Part shown: positions 39,972-48,830 of the stretch, in pieces | Layout of the letters: every line of letters begins with the position of its first letter | How positions within the stretch are numbered: position 1 is the first letter of the stretch | Source of the DNA: Gemmatimonadetes bacterium T265 | Lineage (GTDB): Bacteria; Gemmatimonadota; Gemmatimonadetes; Gemmatimonadales; Gemmatimonadaceae | DNA: 64,000 nt | Direction of reading: 5' to 3' | Assembly: GCA_019973575.1 (NCBI GenBank) | Contig: BPUI01000001.1 | Span: 372,001 to 436,000 of the forward strand | Notes under the pieces: model-generated | Database searches by the model: none | Told to the model about the DNA's origin: nothing | What the model saw: the letters and a program-made list of their open reading frames with translations, nothing else | Program-made: the position numbers and the translations under genes

Positions 39972-40775
39972 GTGGACGCGCTCGGCGCCGCGACCGGGCT
40001 ACTCTGGGCGCGCTGCGCCGGCCCGGTCCTCGGCCTCGTCGTCGCGTTAGGCGCGTCCGGGGCGGCGCCGGGGCGCGCGGCGGTCCTGTTCGCCGTCTTC
40101 GGCGCGGGAGCGGCGACCGCGCTCGCGGCCGCGCTCTTCGCCGGCGGGCGCGCGGTCGGCGCGCTGCGGCGCGTCGCGGGGGCCGAGGTGTGGGCGCGGC
40201 GCGCCGCCGGCGGGCTCGCGCTCGCGGCGCGGCGTTTCCCCGACCCGCGCGCCGCGGAGCCCGCGCCGACGGCCGCCCCCGTGCCGACGCCCGACCTCGG
40301 CCCGCTCCCAGACCTCGCCGGCGGCGCGGGCTGGCTCAACGGCACGGCGCTCGGGCTCGTGCCTAACGGCGGGACGCTCCAGGCGGCCGCGCTGCGCGGG
40401 AAGGTCGTCGTCGTGAACGTCTGGACCTTCGCGTGCTACAACTGCCTGAACGCGCTGCCGCACGTCGAGGCGCTGGCGGCCAAGTACCGCGGGGCGGACG
40501 TCGTCGGGGTCGGCGTCCACACGCCCGAACTCGCGCGCGAGCGCGTGCCCGCCAACGTCGCCGACGCGGTGCGGCGGCTCGGCGTGACCTACCCGGTCGT
40601 GCTCGACCCCGACTACCGCATCTGGCGCGCGTTCCACAACGAGTACTGGCCGAGCGTGTACATCGCCGACAAGGCCGGGCGCCTCCGCTTCCGGCGGTTC
40701 GGGGAGGGGGCGTACGACGAGGAGGACCGCGTCGTCGCGCAGCTCCTCGCCGAGCCGACGACGGCCGCGCGCTGA
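39972..40775 (+). CDS. DipZ-like membrane thioredoxin with shortened CcdA part
   Basis: 267 aa from GTG 39972. The N-terminal ~85 residues are hydrophobic and match only the second half of a CcdA-type electron-transfer domain (GAATGLLWARCAGPVLGLVVALG ...). The single cysteine (WARC) replaces the usual pair of membrane cysteines. The C-terminal TlpA/thioredoxin domain has FACYNCLNALP (CxxC), VVGVGVHTPELARE and YRIWRAFHNEYWPSVYIADKAG, typical of DipZ proteins. It probably reduces or oxidises periplasmic disulfides. It precedes the cytochrome b and molybdoenzyme genes on the same strand. An ATG further upstream would overlap the M16 gene and adds no family sequence. Confidence 0.78.
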   Translation: MDALGAATGLLWARCAGPVLGLVVALGASGAAPGRAAVLFAVFGAGAATALAAALFAGGRAVGALRRVAGAEVWARRAAGGLALAARRFPDPRAAEPAPTAAPVPTPDLGPLPDLAGGAGWLNGTALGLVPNGGTLQAAALRGKVVVVNVWTFACYNCLNALPHVEALAAKYRGADVVGVGVHTPELARERVPANVADAVRRLGVTYPVVLDPDYRIWRAFHNEYWPSVYIADKAGRLRFRRFGEGAYDEEDRVVAQLLAEPTTAAR

Positions 40776-40910
40776 GGAGGGACGTTGCGCGCGCGGCGGT
40801 CCGGTGGGAACTTCGCGGGCGCCCGCGCGCTAGGTGCCGCGTCCGCCACAATGCGGGCCGCGCGCGTGCCGCCGTGCGGTCCGGGCGTTTACCCCCTCCC
40901 GTCCCGTCGC

Positions 40911-41822
40911 ATGTCGACCGCCCTCCCCGGAGCATCCGCCGCAGTAGACGGCCCCGCCGGCCGCCGCGCGGCGCGCCCGACGCACGTGCTCCCCGCCGGC
41001 GCGCGCGGGAAGGCCCGCAACCACCCCGTCGTGCGCGTGACGCACTGGATCGCGGCCGTCGCGATCGTCGTCATGGTCGGCTCGGGGCTGCAGATCTTCA
41101 ACGCCTACCCGAGCTTCCACCGCAAGGGCGAGCCGCCGTTCCCGCTCTGGCCCTTCGAGGGGCACCCGGCCCCGCACTGGGCGACCTTCGGCGGCTGGCT
41201 CGCGGGCGGGCGCATGTGGCACTTCGCGATGATGTGGGTGCTCGTCGCGAACGCCCTCGTCTACCTCGGCTTCGTCTACCTGCGCGGCGGGTGGCGCGAC
41301 CTCGTGCCGGTGCGCGGCGATCCGCGCGACGCGTGGCAGATGGCGCAGTTCTACCTCTACCTGCGCCCCGACCACCCGCTGCAGGGCAAACACAACGTCA
41401 TGCAGAAGCTGACGTACTTCTCGCTCCCGGTCTTCGCCGCGCTGATCGTTCTCTCCGGGCTCGCGATCTGGAAGCCGGTCACGCTCGGCTGGCTCACCGC
41501 GCTCTGGGGCGGATACGTGTGGGCGCGCTGGTGGCACTTCGTCTTCACGCTCGTCGTCGTCGCGCTCGCGGCGGCGCACGTGTTCATGGTCTTCGCCGTC
41601 GACCCGTACGCGATCCGCTCGATGACGTCGGGCGGCTACGACGCGTCGCTCTCGCCCGAGGAGCGGAACGCGCGGCCGTTCTACCACCTGCTGCCCCGGT
41701 ACCGCGACTGGCGCGCGCGCGGGCGCGTGCACGACGCCGCGGGCCGCGTCGTCCCGGACGCCCCGGTCGACGGCACGGGGCACGCGGGGGTCGGCCCTGC
41801 CGCCGCGGGGCCCGTCGGGTGA
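40911..41822 (+). CDS. Di-haem cytochrome b561/b-type membrane subunit
   Basis: 303 aa from ATG 40911. Four or five membrane helices carry spaced histidines: [32 protein letters not shown] and [10 protein letters not shown], the haem-ligand pattern of the Ni-hydrogenase/formate-dehydrogenase cytochrome b family. It probably links the exported molybdopterin oxidoreductase, whose GTG overlaps its stop by 4 bases, to the quinone pool. Confidence 0.88.
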   Translation: MSTALPGASAAVDGPAGRRAARPTHVLPAGARGKARNHPVVRVTHWIAAVAIVVMVGSGLQIFNAYPSFHRKGEPPFPLWPFEGHPAPHWATFGGWLAGGRMWHFAMMWVLVANALVYLGFVYLRGGWRDLVPVRGDPRDAWQMAQFYLYLRPDHPLQGKHNVMQKLTYFSLPVFAALIVLSGLAIWKPVTLGWLTALWGGYVWARWWHFVFTLVVVALAAAHVFMVFAVDPYAIRSMTSGGYDASLSPEERNARPFYHLLPRYRDWRARGRVHDAAGRVVPDAPVDGTGHAGVGPAAAGPVG

Positions 41823-42886
41823 GCGCGCCGTTCTTCACGCGGCCGGCGCGGCTCGTCCTGCTCAACCTCGTCGACCGCGCGGTCGCCGGCGGCGAGCGCC
41901 GCCTCGCCGGGGCGGGCGCGTCCGACCTGGACCGGCGCGCGTTCTTCGCGACGCTCGCGCGCACGAGCGGCTCGGCGCTCGCGGCCGCGTACGGCGCATC
42001 GCTGCTCGCCGCGTGCGGGTCGCACGGGCCGGCCGCGGCGCAGGGGCTCGTCCGGAGCCAGGCGCGGCGCAACGAGACGGTCGAGCGCTGGCTCTTCCGC
42101 CACACGGCGATGGACCACGCCCGCGCGGGGGCGGTCGCGGCCGGCGCCAACTTCCCGTCGTACCACGTCGCGCCGGCCGTGCCCGTGTGGGACCCGCGGA
42201 CGCTGGGGTCGTGGGCCCTCCAGATCACGGGGCGTGTGGCGAGGCCGCAGCGCCTCACGCTCGCCGACCTCGAGCGGCTGCCGCGCGTGTCGCAGCGCGT
42301 GGACCACTTCTGCGTCGAGGGGTGGGACGCGGTCGCGACGTGGACCGGCGTGCGCGTCGCCGACCTCGCCCGGCTCGCCGGCGCCGACCCGGCCGCGCCC
42401 TACGTCGATTTCCGCTCGTTCGACGTCGAGGAGCCCGACGCGCCGGCGGAGGACGCGAAGCGCGACCCGGGGACGAAGACGGCCGCGTTAGGCGCGATCA
42501 CCCCAGCGGCCGGCGCCAAGGGAGACACGAGCGCCGACAAGGGCCGCGGCGCCAACGACGCGAAGGGGGCCGCGCCCGCCGACTCGACCGACGACGGCCC
42601 GGACGACGCCCCCGACGACGGCGTGCCGGAGTTGAGCGACGTGCGCGCGGGCCGCGGCTATCACGAGTGCTGGGACGTCGAGAGCGCACTGCACCCGCAG
42701 ACGCTGGTAGCGTACGGCATGGACGGCCACCGCCTGGAGCCCGCGCACGGCGCGCCGGCCCGGCTGCACTCGCCGGTCAAGCTCGGCTACAAGAACACGA
42801 AGTACCTCACCGAGATCGTCTTCCGCACCGACCGCACCGGCGGCTACTGGAGCGACCAGGGCTACGAGTGGTACGGCGGTACGTGA
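41819..42886 (+). CDS. Exported molybdopterin-dependent oxidoreductase (sulfite-oxidase/MsrP fold)
   Basis: 355 aa. A Tat-type signal ([16 protein letters not shown]) is followed by a lipobox-like LAAC (63-66), fitting export of the folded Moco enzyme and possible lipidation. The molybdenum-ligating cysteine is C165 in [18 protein letters not shown]. The domain ends with [24 protein letters not shown] and [16 protein letters not shown]. Residues ~203-278, between VDFRSFD and GYHECWD, are a charged low-complexity insertion (many Asp, Ala, Gly, Lys) absent from typical relatives. Candidate reactions are sulfite oxidation, methionine-sulfoxide reduction or others; the sequence does not decide. 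The partner cytochrome b precedes it and moaC follows by 8 bp. Confidence 0.87.
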   Translation: MSAPFFTRPARLVLLNLVDRAVAGGERRLAGAGASDLDRRAFFATLARTSGSALAAAYGASLLAACGSHGPAAAQGLVRSQARRNETVERWLFRHTAMDHARAGAVAAGANFPSYHVAPAVPVWDPRTLGSWALQITGRVARPQRLTLADLERLPRVSQRVDHFCVEGWDAVATWTGVRVADLARLAGADPAAPYVDFRSFDVEEPDAPAEDAKRDPGTKTAALGAITPAAGAKGDTSADKGRGANDAKGAAPADSTDDGPDDAPDDGVPELSDVRAGRGYHECWDVESALHPQTLVAYGMDGHRLEPAHGAPARLHSPVKLGYKNTKYLTEIVFRTDRTGGYWSDQGYEWYGGT

Positions 42887-42894
42887 GGCGGCCC

Positions 42895-43407
42895 GTGAAC
42901 GCACCCGACCCGGCCGCCGCCCTCTCCCACGTCGCCGGCGACGGCGCGGCGCGGATGGTCGACGTCTCGGCCAAGCCCGCGACCGCGCGCCTCGCGCGGG
43001 CCGCGGGCGCGATCGTGATGAGCCCCGCCGCCCTCGCCCTCGTCCGCGACAACGCGGCCGCCAAGGGCGACGTGTTAGGCGTCGCGCGCGTGGCCGGCGT
43101 GATGGCCGCCAAGCGCACCGCCGACCTCGTCCCGCTCTGCCACCCGGTGCCGCTCACCGACGTGCAGGTCGCGCTCACGCTCGACGACGCGCTCCCGGGC
43201 GTGCGCGTCGAGACCACCGCGCGCACGGTCGCCGGCACCGGCGTCGAGATGGAGGCGATCGTCGCGGCGACGGTCGCGCTCGTGACGGTCTACGACATGG
43301 TCAAGGCGGCCGACCGCGCGATGACGATCACGGAGGTGCGGCTGCTCGAAAAGACCGGGGGCAAGAGCGGGCACTGGCGGCGCGAGGGCGCACGCGACAG
43401 CGTGTAG
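42895..43407 (+). CDS. moaC: Cyclic pyranopterin monophosphate synthase accessory protein MoaC
   Basis: 170 aa from GTG 42895. Signatures [27 protein letters not shown] and [25 protein letters not shown]. It converts the MoaA product to cyclic pyranopterin monophosphate in molybdenum cofactor synthesis. It is encoded directly after a Moco-dependent enzyme and opposite the main moa/mod cluster, so cofactor supply and user enzyme are linked. Confidence 0.95.
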   Translation: MNAPDPAAALSHVAGDGAARMVDVSAKPATARLARAAGAIVMSPAALALVRDNAAAKGDVLGVARVAGVMAAKRTADLVPLCHPVPLTDVQVALTLDDALPGVRVETTARTVAGTGVEMEAIVAATVALVTVYDMVKAADRAMTITEVRLLEKTGGKSGHWRREGARDSV

Positions 43408-43429
43408 GGCCAACCCACCGGAGGTACGC

Positions 43430-45049
43430 GTGGCCGCTCCCCAGGTCCTCATCGTCGGCGCCGGCCCGACCGGCCTCGTCCTCGCGTTGCGGCTCGCCCG
43501 CCACGGGGTCCCGTTCCGCATCGTCGACCGGAACGCCGGCCCCGCGCAGGCCTCGCGCGCGATGGCGGTGCAGGCGCGCACGCTCGAGTTCTACCGCCAA
43601 CTCGGCTTCGCCGACGCGGTCGTCGCCGCGGGCATCCAGGTCGAGGCCGCGCACGTGCGCGAGGGCGGCCACGACGTCGCGCGCGTCGCGCTCGCCGACA
43701 TGGGCGTCGGACTCAGCCCGTATCCGTTCGTCCTCTGCTACCCGCAGGACGACCACGAACGCTTCCTCGTCGGGCAGCTCGCGGCGGCGGGCGTCGCGGT
43801 CGAATGGGGCGTCGAGCTGACGGCGTTCACGCAGACGGACGCGGGCGTCCGCGCGGTGCTCGACCGCGGCGGCACGGCCGAGACGTGCGGGGTCGCGTAC
43901 CTGTGCGGCTGCGACGGCGCGCGGAGCCGCGTGCGCGAGACGCTCGCCGTCGGCTTCCCGGGCGGTACGTACGACCAACTGTTCTACGTGGCCGACGTGA
44001 AGGTCGCCGAACGGGTGCCGGACGAGTTGTACATGAGCCTCGGGGACGACGCGTTCGCGCTCATGCTGCCGGTGCGTTCGAGCGGGACGCACCGCTTCAT
44101 CGGCGTGATGCCGCCCGGGCTGGCGGGCCGCACGGACCTCACGTTCGAGGACGTGCGCCCGAGCGCCGAGGCGCTGCTCGGCGCGCACGCGGCGGAGGTG
44201 CACTGGTTCTCCACGTACCGCGTGCACCACCGCGTGGCGTCGCACTTCCGCGCGGGGCGCTCCTTTCTGGCCGGCGACGCGGGGCACATCCACAGCCCCG
44301 CCGGGGGGCAGGGGATGAACACCGGCATCGGCGACGCGGTGAACCTGTCGTGGAAGTTGGCCCACGTGCTGCAGGGGCGCGCCGCGCCCTCGCTGCTCGA
44401 CACGTACGAGCCCGAGCGGATCGCCTTCGCGCGCACCCTGGTCGCGACGACCGACCGCGTCTTCACGGGCGTCGTCGGCCGGGGCGCGACGGGGCACCTC
44501 GTCCGGACGTGGCTCGTGCCGCACCTGCTGCCGCTCCTCGCCGGATTCGCCGCGGTGCGCCGGGCCGCGTTCGAGACGGTGTCGCAGGTGCGGCTCAGCT
44601 ACCACGAGAGCGCGTTGAGCGCGGGCCGGGCGGGCGACGTGCACGGGGGCGACCGCCTACCGTGGGTCGCGGCGGACGGCGTCGACAACTTCGCGCCGCT
44701 CGGCACGCTCGACTGGCAGCTGCACGTCTACGGCAGCGTGAGCCCAGCGTTAGGCGATGGCGCCGCGGCACTAGGCCTGGCGGTGCACGGGTTCGCGTGG
44801 AGCGGGGCGGCCGCGGCGGCGGGGCTGCAACGTGACGCCGCGTACCTCGTACGCCCCGACGGGTACGTCGCGCTCGCCTCGCCCGAGCAGGACGTCGGCC
44901 GCCTGCGAGAGTTCGTCGCGGCGCACGGGCTCCGCTTCGCCGGCGCGCCCGCGCTAACGAGTCACTCGCACAACGGTCGACTTCGACTTGGCGCTACCGC
45001 GCCGCCGCTTGGGGAGGACCGCGTCGCGGACGAGCACCTCGGCCGGTAG
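43430..45049 (+). CDS. FAD-dependent aromatic-ring monooxygenase (PheA/TfdB-like)
   Basis: 539 aa. A good RBS (GGAGG, 43420-43424) supports GTG 43430. FAD motifs: GAGPTGLVLALRLARHG at the N-terminus, DG motif CGCDGARSRVRE, and GD motif LAGDAGHIHSPAGGQGMNTGI. The C-terminal thioredoxin-like domain ends near SPEQDVGRLREFVAAHGLRF. It probably hydroxylates a phenolic or polyketide-like substrate; identity unknown. The last ~33 codons run antisense over the degraded higA gene and look unlike the family, so the native C-terminus may have been altered here. Confidence 0.88.
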   Translation: MAAPQVLIVGAGPTGLVLALRLARHGVPFRIVDRNAGPAQASRAMAVQARTLEFYRQLGFADAVVAAGIQVEAAHVREGGHDVARVALADMGVGLSPYPFVLCYPQDDHERFLVGQLAAAGVAVEWGVELTAFTQTDAGVRAVLDRGGTAETCGVAYLCGCDGARSRVRETLAVGFPGGTYDQLFYVADVKVAERVPDELYMSLGDDAFALMLPVRSSGTHRFIGVMPPGLAGRTDLTFEDVRPSAEALLGAHAAEVHWFSTYRVHHRVASHFRAGRSFLAGDAGHIHSPAGGQGMNTGIGDAVNLSWKLAHVLQGRAAPSLLDTYEPERIAFARTLVATTDRVFTGVVGRGATGHLVRTWLVPHLLPLLAGFAAVRRAAFETVSQVRLSYHESALSAGRAGDVHGGDRLPWVAADGVDNFAPLGTLDWQLHVYGSVSPALGDGAAALGLAVHGFAWSGAAAAAGLQRDAAYLVRPDGYVALASPEQDVGRLREFVAAHGLRFAGAPALTSHSHNGRLRLGATAPPLGEDRVADEHLGR

Positions 45050-45387
45050 TGCGACGCCCGAGGCGAGCCGTCGTATCATCGGAAGCGTAAGGCGCCGCTT
45101 GCGATTCAGCACTTCGGACACGCGCCCGCGGCCCCGAGGTATGGTTCGAGGTCACGCGGCCGTAGCCCGCGCTGATCCATGCGGAAGCGGATCGCGTCTA
45201 CCGGGTCAGGCGGCGTGACCGCGTGGTGGCGCGCCTCGTACGCCTGCACGAGCGTCGCGAGCACGTCGAGCCGGTCACCTTCGGGCGACTCGTGGGCCGC
45301 GTCCATCAGCATACCAACCTCGGCGAGCGCCGCCTCATAGTCGGCTTCGGTCTGGATCGGTCGGACGGTCACTTCGGTGCTCTGCAT
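44954..45387 (-). pseudogene. higA: Frameshifted HigA-type antitoxin
   Basis: The intact reading from ATG 45387 gives 93 aa (MQSTEVTVRPIQTEADYEAA ... DLEPYLGAAGACPKC) and then a stop at 45106. The other frame continues perfectly as the HTH half: RGRVSEVLNRKRRLTL, then PMIRRLASGVALPAEVL, to a TAG at 44954. Restoring one G in the GGGG run after the PYL codons joins the halves into a normal HigA of about 144 aa. So it is a single-base deletion (or an assembly error). HigA-type antitoxins bind DNA and neutralise HigB. Its 3' end overlaps the monooxygenase tail. Confidence 0.85.
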
Positions 45388-45408
45388 TCGGCTCGCCCCC
45401 CCCGGTAC

Positions 45409-45510
45409 TCAGATCGTCTCGACGCCGACCGCGTCGTACTCCGCGTGGGTTCCCACGAAGCGGACGTAGACGACGCGGTACGGAAGGTTGACGCGGGCCA
45501 CGAGCCGGAA
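45409..45510 (-). pseudogene. higB: C-terminal remnant of a HigB-type toxin
   Basis: About 33 codons ending at a TGA at 45409 read FRLVARVNLPYRVVYVRFVG then THAEYDAVGVETI, the conserved C-terminal end of HigB/RelE-like mRNA interferases. The N-terminal two-thirds are missing: immediately upstream lies the end of moeZ (stop 45518). It sits in the usual toxin-before-antitoxin position, 22 bp before the higA start. The toxin cannot be functional. Confidence 0.8.
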
Positions 45511-45517
45511 GCTGTGC

Positions 45518-46645
45518 TCAATACCGCGGCACCCCCGGGTCGACCTCCTCGCTCCACCGGTCGATCCCGCCGGCGAGGTTCGCCACGCGCGTGAGGCCCG
45601 CCGCGCGCAGCGCCTCCAGCGCCCGCCGCCCGCGCGCGCCGTGGTGGCAGTAGACCACGGCCGCGCGCGCCGGGTCGACGGCCGCCACGTCCAGCGTGCC
45701 TAACGGTACGAGCCGCGCCCCCCGCAGCCGCGCGAGCGCGAACTCCCACGGCTCGCGCACGTCGACGAGCTGGACGTCCTCCCCCGCGGCGAGCCGCGCG
45801 GCCAGCGCGCGCGGCGTCACCTCGTCCGGCTCCGGGTCGCCGCACGGGTCGTCGACTGCTTCGTCGACGAGCGGGCCGTCGCGCCGCGCCTCCGCCCCGC
45901 ACGCGACGCACGCCGGGTCGCGCCGCACGCGCAGCGTCCGGAACTCCATCCGCAGCCCGTCGACGAGCAGCAGCCGCCCCGCGAGCGGCTCCCCGATGCC
46001 TAACAGCAGCTTCAGCGCCTCCGCCGCCTGGATCGTGCCGACGAGCCCCGGGAGCACGCCGAGTACCCCGCTCGCCTCGCACGACGGGGTCGTGCCGGGC
46101 GGGGGCGGGACCGGAAAGAGGCAGCGGTAGCACGGGCCGCCCGGCGCCGCGAGCACGGTCGCCTGCCCCTCGAAGCGGAAGACCGCGCCGTAGACGTTAG
46201 GCACGCCGAGCCGCACGCAGGCGTCGCTCGTCAGGTAGCGCGTGCGCAGGTTGTCGGAGCCGTCGACGACGACGTCGTAACCGCGCAGGAGGTCGAGCGC
46301 GTTGGACGCGGTGAGGCGCGCGTCGTACGCGGCCACGTCGACGCGCGGGTCGAGCGCCCGCAGCCGGTCGCGCGCGCTCTCGACCTTGGGGCGGCCGACG
46401 TCGGCGGTCGCGTGCAGGAGCTGGCGCTGCAGGTTGTGCCGCGCGACGCGGTCGGGGTCGACGAGGCCGAGGTGCCCGACGCCGGCGGCGGCGAGGTAGA
46501 GGGCCGCGGGCGAGCCGAGCCCGCCCGCGCCGACGAGCAGGACGCGGGCGCGGCGGAGCCGCTCCTGCCCCGCCGCCCCAACGTTAGGCAATGCGATCTG
46601 CCGCGCGTGGCGCGCGGCGTCCACGGGCGGGAGCGCGTCGCTCAT
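45518..46645 (-). CDS. moeZ: Molybdopterin-synthase/sulfur-carrier adenylyltransferase with rhodanese domain (MoeZ/MoeB)
   Basis: 375 aa. The E1-like adenylation domain shows LLVGAGGLGSPAALYLAAAGVGHLGLVD, NLQRQLLH and DGSDNLRTRYL, and a zinc site of two CxxC pairs (CYRC, CVAC). The C-terminal rhodanese domain (about 275-375) has active-site Cys in VYCHHGARGRRAL. It adenylates the C-terminal Gly-Gly of MoaD and transfers sulfur. ATG overlaps the modC stop (ATGA). It is the last gene of the Moco set, next to the higBA remnant. Confidence 0.93.
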   Translation of the reverse strand: MSDALPPVDAARHARQIALPNVGAAGQERLRRARVLLVGAGGLGSPAALYLAAAGVGHLGLVDPDRVARHNLQRQLLHATADVGRPKVESARDRLRALDPRVDVAAYDARLTASNALDLLRGYDVVVDGSDNLRTRYLTSDACVRLGVPNVYGAVFRFEGQATVLAAPGGPCYRCLFPVPPPPGTTPSCEASGVLGVLPGLVGTIQAAEALKLLLGIGEPLAGRLLLVDGLRMEFRTLRVRRDPACVACGAEARRDGPLVDEAVDDPCGDPEPDEVTPRALAARLAAGEDVQLVDVREPWEFALARLRGARLVPLGTLDVAAVDPARAAVVYCHHGARGRRALEALRAAGLTRVANLAGGIDRWSEEVDPGVPRY

Positions 46646-47301
46646 TCGACGCGCGCCACGCGACCGCCGTCGAGCCGCACGACGACGTCCGCGATCCGCC
46701 GCGCCTCGGCGGGGTCGTGGGTGACGAGGAGCATCGGGACGGCGGTCCGCGCGTGCAGCGCGAGCAGCTCGTCGCCGAGCCGAACCCGCAGCGGCGCGTC
46801 GACGGCGGCGAGCGGCTCGTCGAGGAGGAGGAGGTCGGGCTCCGGGGCGAGCGCGCGGGCGAGCGCGACCCGCTGCTGCTGCCCGCCCGAGAGCTCGCGC
46901 GGGCGCCGGCGCTCGACGTTAGGCAGCCCGACGAGCGCGAGCAGCTCGGCCGCGCGCGCGTCGCGCTCGGCCCGCGGCCGGCCGCCGAGCCCGTAGGCGA
47001 CGTTCTCGCCCACGCTCAGGTGCGGAAAGAGGGCGTACTGCTGGAACACGTAGCCGACGCGCCGCGCGCGCGCGGGCACGTCGACGCCGACGGCCCGGTC
47101 GTAGAGCACGCGTCCGCGGCACGCGACGCGCCCCGCGTCGGGGCGCAGCAGCCCGGCCACCGCGCGCAGGGTGAGCGTCTTCCCCGCCCCCGACGGGCCG
47201 ACGAGCGCGGCGACGCCGTCCGGCACCGCGAACGCGACGTCGAGCGCGAACCCGGGGAGCGTGCGTCGCACGGCCACCTCCAGCCCGCGCGGGTCCGTCA
47301 C
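46642..47301 (-). CDS. modC: Molybdate ABC transporter ATP-binding protein (short form)
   Basis: 219 aa from a GTG overlapping the modB stop. Walker A GPSGAGKT, Q-loop FQQYALFPHL, signature LSGGQQQRVALARAL, Walker B LLLLDEPLAAVD and the His switch VTHDPAEA are all present. It lacks the C-terminal TOBE/molybdate-binding domain of long ModC proteins (about 350 aa), so it may not sense molybdate directly. Confidence 0.9.
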   Translation of the reverse strand: MTDPRGLEVAVRRTLPGFALDVAFAVPDGVAALVGPSGAGKTLTLRAVAGLLRPDAGRVACRGRVLYDRAVGVDVPARARRVGYVFQQYALFPHLSVGENVAYGLGGRPRAERDARAAELLALVGLPNVERRRPRELSGGQQQRVALARALAPEPDLLLLDEPLAAVDAPLRVRLGDELLALHARTAVPMLLVTHDPAEARRIADVVVRLDGGRVARVE

Positions 47302-47978
47302 GCGCCCGCGCGGCGCCCGGCGCGCGCGAGCAGCCAGAGCGCCGCGAGCGCGGTCGCCGACAGCAGCCCCGCGAGCCACGCGGCGCGGGGCGCGTCGCCG
47401 GCCTCGAACGCGTCGTAGACGGCGAGGCTCGCGGTCTGCGTGCGCCCCGGGATGTTGCCCGCGAGCATGAGCGTCGCGCCGAACTCGCCCATCGCGCGGG
47501 CGAAGCAGAGCGCCGCGCCGGCGAGGATGCCGCGCGCCGCGAGCGGCACGGTGATGGTAAAGAACACCGACAGCTCCGAACGCCCGAGCGTGCGCGCCGC
47601 GTCCTCGTACGCCGCGTCCACCTGCTCGAACCCGGCCTGCGCCGCGCGCACGAGGAAGGGCGAGGCGGCGACCGTCGTCGCGAGCACCGCGGCCGCGGGC
47701 GTGAAGACGACCGGCCGCCCGAACACCGCCTCGACGGCGCGGCCGAACGGCGCGCGGCGTCCGACGAGGAGGAGCAGGTAGTAGCCGAGCACCGTGGGGG
47801 GGAGGACCATCGGGAGGAGGACGAGCAGCTCGAGCGCGCCGCGCCCGGCGAAGCGCCGGCGCGCGAGCAGCCAGGCGAGCGGCACGCCGGCGAGCGCCGC
47901 GAGCAGCGTCGCCGTCGTCGCGACGCGAAGCGAGAGCGCGAGCGGCGCGAGGTCGGCCGCGCCGACCGCCGCCGGCAT
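47298..47978 (-). CDS. modB: Molybdate ABC transporter permease
   Basis: 226 aa with about six membrane helices and the permease coupling motif EDAARTLGRSELSVFFTITVPLAARGI (EAA-loop) followed by FARAMGEFGATLMLAGNIPGRTQT, the classic ModB signature. It forms the membrane channel with ModC. Ends overlap modC by 4 bases; modA lies 12 bp upstream. Confidence 0.93.
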   Translation of the reverse strand: MPAAVGAADLAPLALSLRVATTATLLAALAGVPLAWLLARRRFAGRGALELLVLLPMVLPPTVLGYYLLLLVGRRAPFGRAVEAVFGRPVVFTPAAAVLATTVAASPFLVRAAQAGFEQVDAAYEDAARTLGRSELSVFFTITVPLAARGILAGAALCFARAMGEFGATLMLAGNIPGRTQTASLAVYDAFEAGDAPRAAWLAGLLSATALAALWLLARAGRRAGA

Positions 47979-47990
47979 TGTGCGCGCCCG

Positions 47991-48830
47991 CTACCGCGGC
48001 GCCGCGGCCGGTGCCGCGGCCAGCCCGCCGGGCGGCGGGGCGAAGCCGTACCGGCGCAGCACGGCGAAGCCCGCGCTCCCCGTCGTGTAGTCGAGGAAGC
48101 GCGAGGCCGCGTCCTGCCGGCGGCTCGCCGCGACGACCGCGGCGGCCTGGCGGATGGGCGCGTAGAGCGTCGTGTCGACGAGCGCGTAGGACGCCGGCGC
48201 CGCGCGGCTGAGCGCCGCGCGCGAGACGAACCCCGCGTCGGCGTTGCCGTCCTGCACGACGCGGTACGCCTGCGCGACGTTGGGCGTGTAGACGACCTTC
48301 GGGCCCACCTGCGCCCACAGCCCCGCGCGCTCCAGCGCCTCGCGCGCCGCGCGGCCGTAGGGCGCGCGCGCGGGGTCGGCGACCGCGACGGTGCGCACCG
48401 AAGCGCGGGCGAGGTCGGCCAGGCGGGGTGGCGCGCCGGCGGCACCCGCCTGGTTGGCGCCCGCCGCAGGACTAACGGCGAGCGCGAGCCGCCCGATGGC
48501 GTAGAGGCGCCGCGTGCGCTCGACGACGGCGTGCTGCGCGGTCAGGCGCGCCACCGCGGCCTCGTCGGCGGCGAAGAACAGGTCCGCGGGGGCGCCGTTG
48601 GCGATCTGCAGCGCGAGGTCGCCCGTCGCGCCGAAGGTGACGACGACGCTGTCCCCCCCGGCCCGCCGGTACGCCGCCGCGAGTTCCGGGAGCACCTCGC
48701 GCAGGTCCGCGGCGGCGAAGACGAGCAGCGGGGCGTCCTGCGCGCGTGGAACGTGCCCTCCCGGTGCTCGCGGGCCGGGCGCCGCGCCGAGCGCGAGCCC
48801 GCCGACGACCGCCGCGCGGAGCGCCCTCAC
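47991..48830 (-). CDS. modA: Molybdate-binding periplasmic protein
   Basis: 279 aa from a GTG overlapping the moaA stop. A short signal-like N-terminus leads to LLVFAAADLREVLPELAAAY and VTFGATGDLALQIANGAPADLFFAAD, the usual oxyanion-binding start of ModA. Further family segments are VVYTPNVAQAYRVVQDGNADAGFVS and a C-terminal LDYTTGSAGFAVLRRYGF. It captures molybdate or tungstate for ModBC. Confidence 0.92.
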   Translation of the reverse strand: MRALRAAVVGGLALGAAPGPRAPGGHVPRAQDAPLLVFAAADLREVLPELAAAYRRAGGDSVVVTFGATGDLALQIANGAPADLFFAADEAAVARLTAQHAVVERTRRLYAIGRLALAVSPAAGANQAGAAGAPPRLADLARASVRTVAVADPARAPYGRAAREALERAGLWAQVGPKVVYTPNVAQAYRVVQDGNADAGFVSRAALSRAAPASYALVDTTLYAPIRQAAAVVAASRRQDAASRFLDYTTGSAGFAVLRRYGFAPPPGGLAAAPAAAPR

